A model generated the notes under the pieces. That model was not told the origin of the DNA, did not search any database, and saw only the letters and a list, made by a program, of their open reading frames with translations. Shown one piece after another: positions 60,533 through 64,000 of a DNA stretch of 64,000 bases. The stretch's first letter is position 1. The number at the start of each line of letters is the position of its first letter. The DNA comes from Bacteriovorax sp. (GTDB taxonomy: Bacteria; Bdellovibrionota; Bacteriovoracia; Bacteriovoracales; Bacteriovoracaceae), in the NCBI GenBank assembly GCA_014377485.1, contig JACMPM010000003.1, forward strand, positions 62,001 to 126,000, in the 5' to 3' direction. Position numbers and translations under genes: made by a program.

Positions 60533-61963
60533 TTAAAGCTTAGTAGTATCAGGTTTAATTATTATATCTACACGGCGATTCTGGGCCCTACCGTCTGCCG
60601 TTTTATTGCTTGCAAGTGGTTTTTCGTCACCATAGCCGACAGCTTCAATTTTTTCTTCAATTCCACCGCCGTTTGCTTGTAAATATTCCTTAACAGCTTT
60701 TGCTCTTTCAACAGAAAGTCGATTATTGACAGTTTTTCCTCCAACAGAATCAGTATGCCCTTCAACTATTATTGCTGACCCTGCCCCGAATTCTTCAACT
60801 ACTTTTTGTACTTTAGTTAATAGTGGATAGCTTTGAGTTTGAATAGTTGCAGCAGCGCTTGGAAACGCTATTCCTTTTAAACGAATTAATAAAGAGTCTC
60901 CTTGTCTGTAGACTTCCGCTTCATTACTTGAGAATTGTTTTCTCGCAATTTCATATTTTTCGTTAAAAGATTTTTCAGCTTCCAGTTTCTCTTTGTCAGA
61001 TTCTAAGCTTTTCGTTTGAGATTCTAAGTTTTCTTTTTCGGCAACTAATTCTTCTGCGGTCAATGCAAGTGAGGTCTTGTTAAATTTTTCTTTTTCAAGT
61101 GCACTTTGAGTTGTTTCTAATTCATCTTTTACAGTGCTAAGTTTATTTTCATTATTTATTGCTCTAGTTCTTTCTTGATCAATTAAAATGGCTATTTCTT
61201 CCGAAGAAACTTTAGAAGTACCTTTTGCTGTGCGATTAATATTGTAAGCGTGAACTGCAGCATCTTTTGTTTCTTTTACGCGATCACTAATTTCTTCTTT
61301 ATCATGTGGGTTGGCAGTTATGTAAGCCTCAGTATCAGTATAGTTTTTTTCAGCAATAGTGAGTGTTCTCGGTGCGTATTTTTCAGCATTCTCTTTTTTT
61401 GCCTGAGTGATAATATCTCTACTTTCTTTCAGATTTTTTTCTTTGATCGCTCTTACTTCCAGGTCTAGATACTTTCCTTGAAGACTAGATCGTTCTTTTG
61501 CCACAGTGTTCATTTTATTTTTTTCCAGGTCTTTTGTGACAACAGCAAAGTCCTTATCGGCATTTTTAAAGTCGAGGCTAAAATAAGTTGGAGCATCGGC
61601 CTTAAGTGCTGCTTCTCTCGCATCTATTACATCTTCAATATTCTCCCGTGCTATCAGAGAAACATTATTCGCATTTATTAAATAAGCCCTTCCTATTGCA
61701 ACTTTATGCAAGGTTAGTTGTGAATCCTTTCCATTAAGAAATTTTTTCTTGGCATCCTCAAGTGAATCTTGGGCCTCTTTAAAATTAACTGGTGAGAGAA
61801 CATCAACTTGATTGTCTTTAGCAGTATTTAAATCCTTTTCTAAATTGGCTATTTCTTCCGCCGGTCCGGCCGTAGGAGGGAAATCACGGACAATTGGTTT
61901 AGAACTGCAGGCAATAATCGCAGTAAGGATTGTGACGAATAGAAAATTTTTTAAAAGATTCAT
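60533..61963 (-). CDS. OmpA family lipoprotein
   Basis: 476 residues from ATG 61963 with AAGAGG upstream. A lipobox TAIIAC (Cys near 19) follows the signal peptide. Residues about 30-350 are long charged helices, coiled-coil-like (NLEKDLNTAKDNQ, LETTQSALEKEKFN, ESDKEKLEAEKSFNEK). The C-terminus is the OmpA peptidoglycan-binding domain: IIVEGHTDSVGGKTVNNRLS, ERAKAVKEYLQ and AQNRRVDII. It links the outer membrane to peptidoglycan. It is monocistronic. Confidence 0.92.
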   Translation of the reverse strand: MNLLKNFLFVTILTAIIACSSKPIVRDFPPTAGPAEEIANLEKDLNTAKDNQVDVLSPVNFKEAQDSLEDAKKKFLNGKDSQLTLHKVAIGRAYLINANNVSLIARENIEDVIDAREAALKADAPTYFSLDFKNADKDFAVVTKDLEKNKMNTVAKERSSLQGKYLDLEVRAIKEKNLKESRDIITQAKKENAEKYAPRTLTIAEKNYTDTEAYITANPHDKEEISDRVKETKDAAVHAYNINRTAKGTSKVSSEEIAILIDQERTRAINNENKLSTVKDELETTQSALEKEKFNKTSLALTAEELVAEKENLESQTKSLESDKEKLEAEKSFNEKYEIARKQFSSNEAEVYRQGDSLLIRLKGIAFPSAAATIQTQSYPLLTKVQKVVEEFGAGSAIIVEGHTDSVGGKTVNNRLSVERAKAVKEYLQANGGGIEEKIEAVGYGDEKPLASNKTADGRAQNRRVDIIIKPDTTKL

Positions 61964-62042
61964 AGTTTTTACCTCTTGATTAGTTAATCTAAGAAATAAT
62001 CTCTGCAAACCAAATGCCATGCTTTCCATAATTTTTTAATAT

Positions 62043-62618
62043 CTATTTCAGTGAAATTTTAAAAATATTTAAGTGATAGATAGTTAGAGTAGAATGAGAC
62101 GAAGATGAAATTAAAAGTTTGTCTTCGTTTTCAACTTTAAGACTGTCACTTACCTCGAGCTCAATTCCATTTACAATGCAATCAATTCCCTCAGCAAAAA
62201 ATAAAAAATGAATTCCCTGATTGAGATCAATTGTAGTTGGAGCAGTGAGGACTAGTACTTTTAGAGTGGTCTGTACTTCATTCTTTAGATAAATAATACC
62301 TAAGTCTTCAACTGGTTTGTCGCCCAGGAGTTCACAATTAATATTGTCTTCGCCCGAAAAAGTGATTGGTGAATTCGGAAGCATTGGTGTGCCATTTAAC
62401 AGAAGGCCTGTTCCTCGCCACACGACAAGCTGTCGTTCACAATTTGAAAAATGAGAAAATGAATTGGCCTGTGTGACTATTGCACTACTAATTCGCCAAA
62501 GAAAATCATTAGCAGCAACTGTTGCGTGCTCTGGATAAATAGCAATTTGGCGAGTTATACCATTGCCATTTTTCCAACGACTTTCGTTATAAGAAGTTTT
62601 TTTTAGTAAGGTGATCAT
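62043..62618 (-). CDS. HutD/Ves-like cupin protein
   Basis: 191 residues from ATG 62618; a TTG five codons earlier is an alternative. It follows the HutD family: ESRWKNGNGITRQIAIYPEH and DFLWRISSAIVTQANSFSHFSN, then CERQLVVWRGTGLLLNG. These bicupin proteins are linked to histidine-utilisation control or unknown small-molecule binding. No hut genes are in this window. Confidence 0.85.
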   Translation of the reverse strand: MITLLKKTSYNESRWKNGNGITRQIAIYPEHATVAANDFLWRISSAIVTQANSFSHFSNCERQLVVWRGTGLLLNGTPMLPNSPITFSGEDNINCELLGDKPVEDLGIIYLKNEVQTTLKVLVLTAPTTIDLNQGIHFLFFAEGIDCIVNGIELEVSDSLKVENEDKLLISSSSHSTLTIYHLNIFKISLK

Positions 62619-62779
62619 TGGTTTATTATACAAAATTTATTTTAAAAAAACGTTTAACGATGAAATAATTTTGGAATAATGATTAACTGATTGTGTCTTC
62701 TTCTTACATTCATTGAATCTAACGAAATAGTAATAATTAAATTACCCATTCATAGTTTCTAATGTGTAAGCTTTTATCT

Positions 62780-63715
62780 ATGAATAACAAAAAAATTGAT
62801 ACAAATAATTTGCATTTACATTGGGGTAATATTATTGGCATTGCTGTCATACATATTTTAGCACTAGCTGCTATCCCTTTCTTTAACTGGAGAGCCTTCG
62901 CTGTCTGTATGTTTTTATTTTTTGTCATCAGCCCTATCGGCGTGACACTCACATATCATCGTCTACTCAGCCACCGAGCTTTTAAGGTTCCACAGTGGTT
63001 TGAATATGTATTAACAACCTTTGGAGCTCTCTCAGGACAAGGTCCGGTTCTTCTTTGGGTCGCAGAGCACCGTTTACATCATCGTTTTTCTGATACTAGA
63101 AGTGATCCACATAGTGCTAGACATGGAGGCTTTTGGTGGTCACACGTCACGCATCTTTTTTACCACAAAGAATTTGAAGACAATGAAAAACTATGGAGCC
63201 GTTACATTCCAGATTTAACAATCCATAAGTATTATCACTTTTTAAGTAAGTATAATTTTGTGGTCGCTTTATCTATTGCTCCACTTTTATATTGGATGGG
63301 GGGAATGCCGTTTGTGATGTGGGGACTCTTCATGCGTGTAGCTCTTATGTTGCATGTAACTTGGTTTGTGAATTCTGCAACTCACCGCTGGGGATACCGC
63401 AATTTTGAAACGAAAGATGATTCAGGAAATGTCTGGTGGGTAGCACTTTTAGCTGCTGGCGAAGGATGGCATAATAATCACCACGCTCAATCTAATTGCG
63501 CTTCGCACGGCCGCATGTGGTGGGAGTTCGATCTTACTTGGCAAATGATTAGGGCCCTTGAATTTGTGGGTCTTGCTACTGACGTAAAACGTCCGGCCCC
63601 TGTGAGACAAGTTAAAGAATGTGAAATTGATAATTCCACTGAAGTCACTACTGATCAGTTCGGTAATCAGTTTGTAGAAAAATATGAAGAAGTGGTTTTT
63701 GCTGAAGTCGTTTAA
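62780..63715 (+). CDS. Acyl-CoA/fatty-acid desaturase
   Basis: About 311 residues from ATG 62780; the ATG six codons earlier is also possible. All three histidine boxes of stearoyl-type delta-9 desaturases are visible: TYHRLLSHRAF (HxxxxH), EHRLHHRFSD (HxxHH) and EGWHNNHHAQ (HxxHH). Four TM helices surround them. It would put a double bond into fatty acids using oxygen, altering membrane fluidity. It is alone between the HutD-like and GST genes. Its redox partner is not in this window. Confidence 0.93.
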   Translation: MNNKKIDTNNLHLHWGNIIGIAVIHILALAAIPFFNWRAFAVCMFLFFVISPIGVTLTYHRLLSHRAFKVPQWFEYVLTTFGALSGQGPVLLWVAEHRLHHRFSDTRSDPHSARHGGFWWSHVTHLFYHKEFEDNEKLWSRYIPDLTIHKYYHFLSKYNFVVALSIAPLLYWMGGMPFVMWGLFMRVALMLHVTWFVNSATHRWGYRNFETKDDSGNVWWVALLAAGEGWHNNHHAQSNCASHGRMWWEFDLTWQMIRALEFVGLATDVKRPAPVRQVKECEIDNSTEVTTDQFGNQFVEKYEEVVFAEVV

Positions 63716-63720
63716 ATATT

Positions 63721-63760
63721 AATTCACCAATTTAGTAGCAGCTTATTAAACTGGTGAATT
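63721..63760. terminator. Hairpin between desaturase and GST genes
   Basis: AATTCACCA/TGGTGAATT pairs over nine positions with a 22-base loop; flanks are AT-rich on both sides. It sits between convergent genes. Confidence 0.55.
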
Positions 63761-63775
63761 AAATCTTTCAATAAA

Positions 63776-64000
63776 TTATTTTCTCATCGCTTGGTATTTT
63801 TGATAAGCAGGTCTGTCACTGATCGCTCCAAGCCACCCTTCAATATTTGAATAAGCTTTAAGGTCTACGCCGATCATAGGACAAATGCTTACAACACTTG
63901 CTGTGTTGATATCAGCAATAGTGAATTGGTCACCAACTAAGTATTTTTTTCCAGCTAGTGAAGTATTTAGTACAGATAAAAGATCTGGAAGTTTTTTCAA
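63776..64000 (-). CDS. Glutathione S-transferase C-terminal part (partial)
   Basis: The visible 74 residues are the C-terminal helical domain of a GST: LVGDQFTIADINTASVV (the conserved N-capping/TIAD motif) and IEGWLGAISDRPAYQKY. The thioredoxin-like N-terminal domain lies beyond the right edge. It would conjugate glutathione to electrophiles or act as a related isomerase or dehalogenase. It is convergent with the desaturase. Confidence 0.85.
   Translation of the reverse strand: MKKLPDLLSVLNTSLAGKKYLVGDQFTIADINTASVVSICPMIGVDLKAYSNIEGWLGAISDRPAYQKYQAMRK

Noticed and set aside
61470..61690. Rightward frames across the OmpA gene
   Set aside because: Antisense to the coiled-coil region; no start signals.
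1..64000. Search for tRNA, rRNA, CRISPR arrays, insertion sequences and prophage genes
   Set aside because: No cloverleaf-like sequence, regularly spaced repeats, transposase motifs or phage structural genes were seen.

Overview
The window reads as a chromosomal segment of an AT-rich Gram-negative bacterium. Evidence: many Sec and lipoprotein signal peptides, outer-membrane barrels, TolC-type channels, an RND pump, a TamA/TamB pair, and a cbb3 oxidase operon. Low GC, frequent TTG starts with good Shine-Dalgarno (SD) sites, and a mix of envelope proteins with many small exported hypotheticals fit Bdellovibrionota (Bacteriovorax-like), but that placement is inference. I see no rRNA, tRNA, CRISPR array, prophage or insertion sequence.

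Layout. 1-4.0 kb: N-terminus of a sensor protein, then a leftward run of zinc-ribbon, DUF924, sugar-dehydrogenase-like and NYN-LOTUS genes. 4.1-8.3 kb: a barrel-like protein and a tightly overlapped leftward operon SDR / EEP phosphodiesterase / PLD (YbhP-ClsB-like pair) / YceI. 10.6-16.2 kb: a drug-efflux operon (RND pump, TolC, barrel-like protein, MarR) whose -35 box lies in a perfect palindrome, probably the MarR operator; no periplasmic adaptor gene is present. 16.3-18.8 kb: lipoprotein, a second TolC-like channel and a small exported helical protein. 21-25.8 kb: exported esterase coupled to TamA-like and TamB-like genes. 26-33.9 kb: short stress or envelope genes (MazG-like, methyltransferase, BON, glycine-zipper, DUF1993, DUF2252, parvulin, M14 carboxypeptidase), with several gene-free stretches that contain hairpin-terminated candidate small RNAs.

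33.9-60.3 kb looks like a low-oxygen and energy-economy block: P-type ATPase, tandem universal stress protein, ATP-dependent PEP carboxykinase, a c-type cytochrome-motif protein, a rifampin-phosphotransferase-like PEP-utilising enzyme with a membrane-anchored propeller, a CoA-transferase, a beta-CASP RNase with an ATP-cone/Mrr nuclease, a hemerythrin chemoreceptor, and the complete operon cNMP-domain protein / ccoI / ccoS / ccoNO / ccoQ / ccoP / ccoG / TauE-SafE. An FNR-type regulator with four appropriately placed cysteines lies just upstream. A perfect FNR-like palindrome precedes it, and similar boxes precede pckA, the cytochrome-motif gene and the cco operon. On the other side of that palindrome a short terminator-ended stretch could be an FNR-controlled small RNA. 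The window ends with an OmpA-like lipoprotein, HutD-like protein, a fatty-acid desaturase and the C-terminus of a glutathione S-transferase.

Several small genes were recovered by direct reading: ccoQ (54281-54457), a hydrophilic 53-residue protein (26262-26423), and a possible 56-residue membrane peptide (20014-20184).
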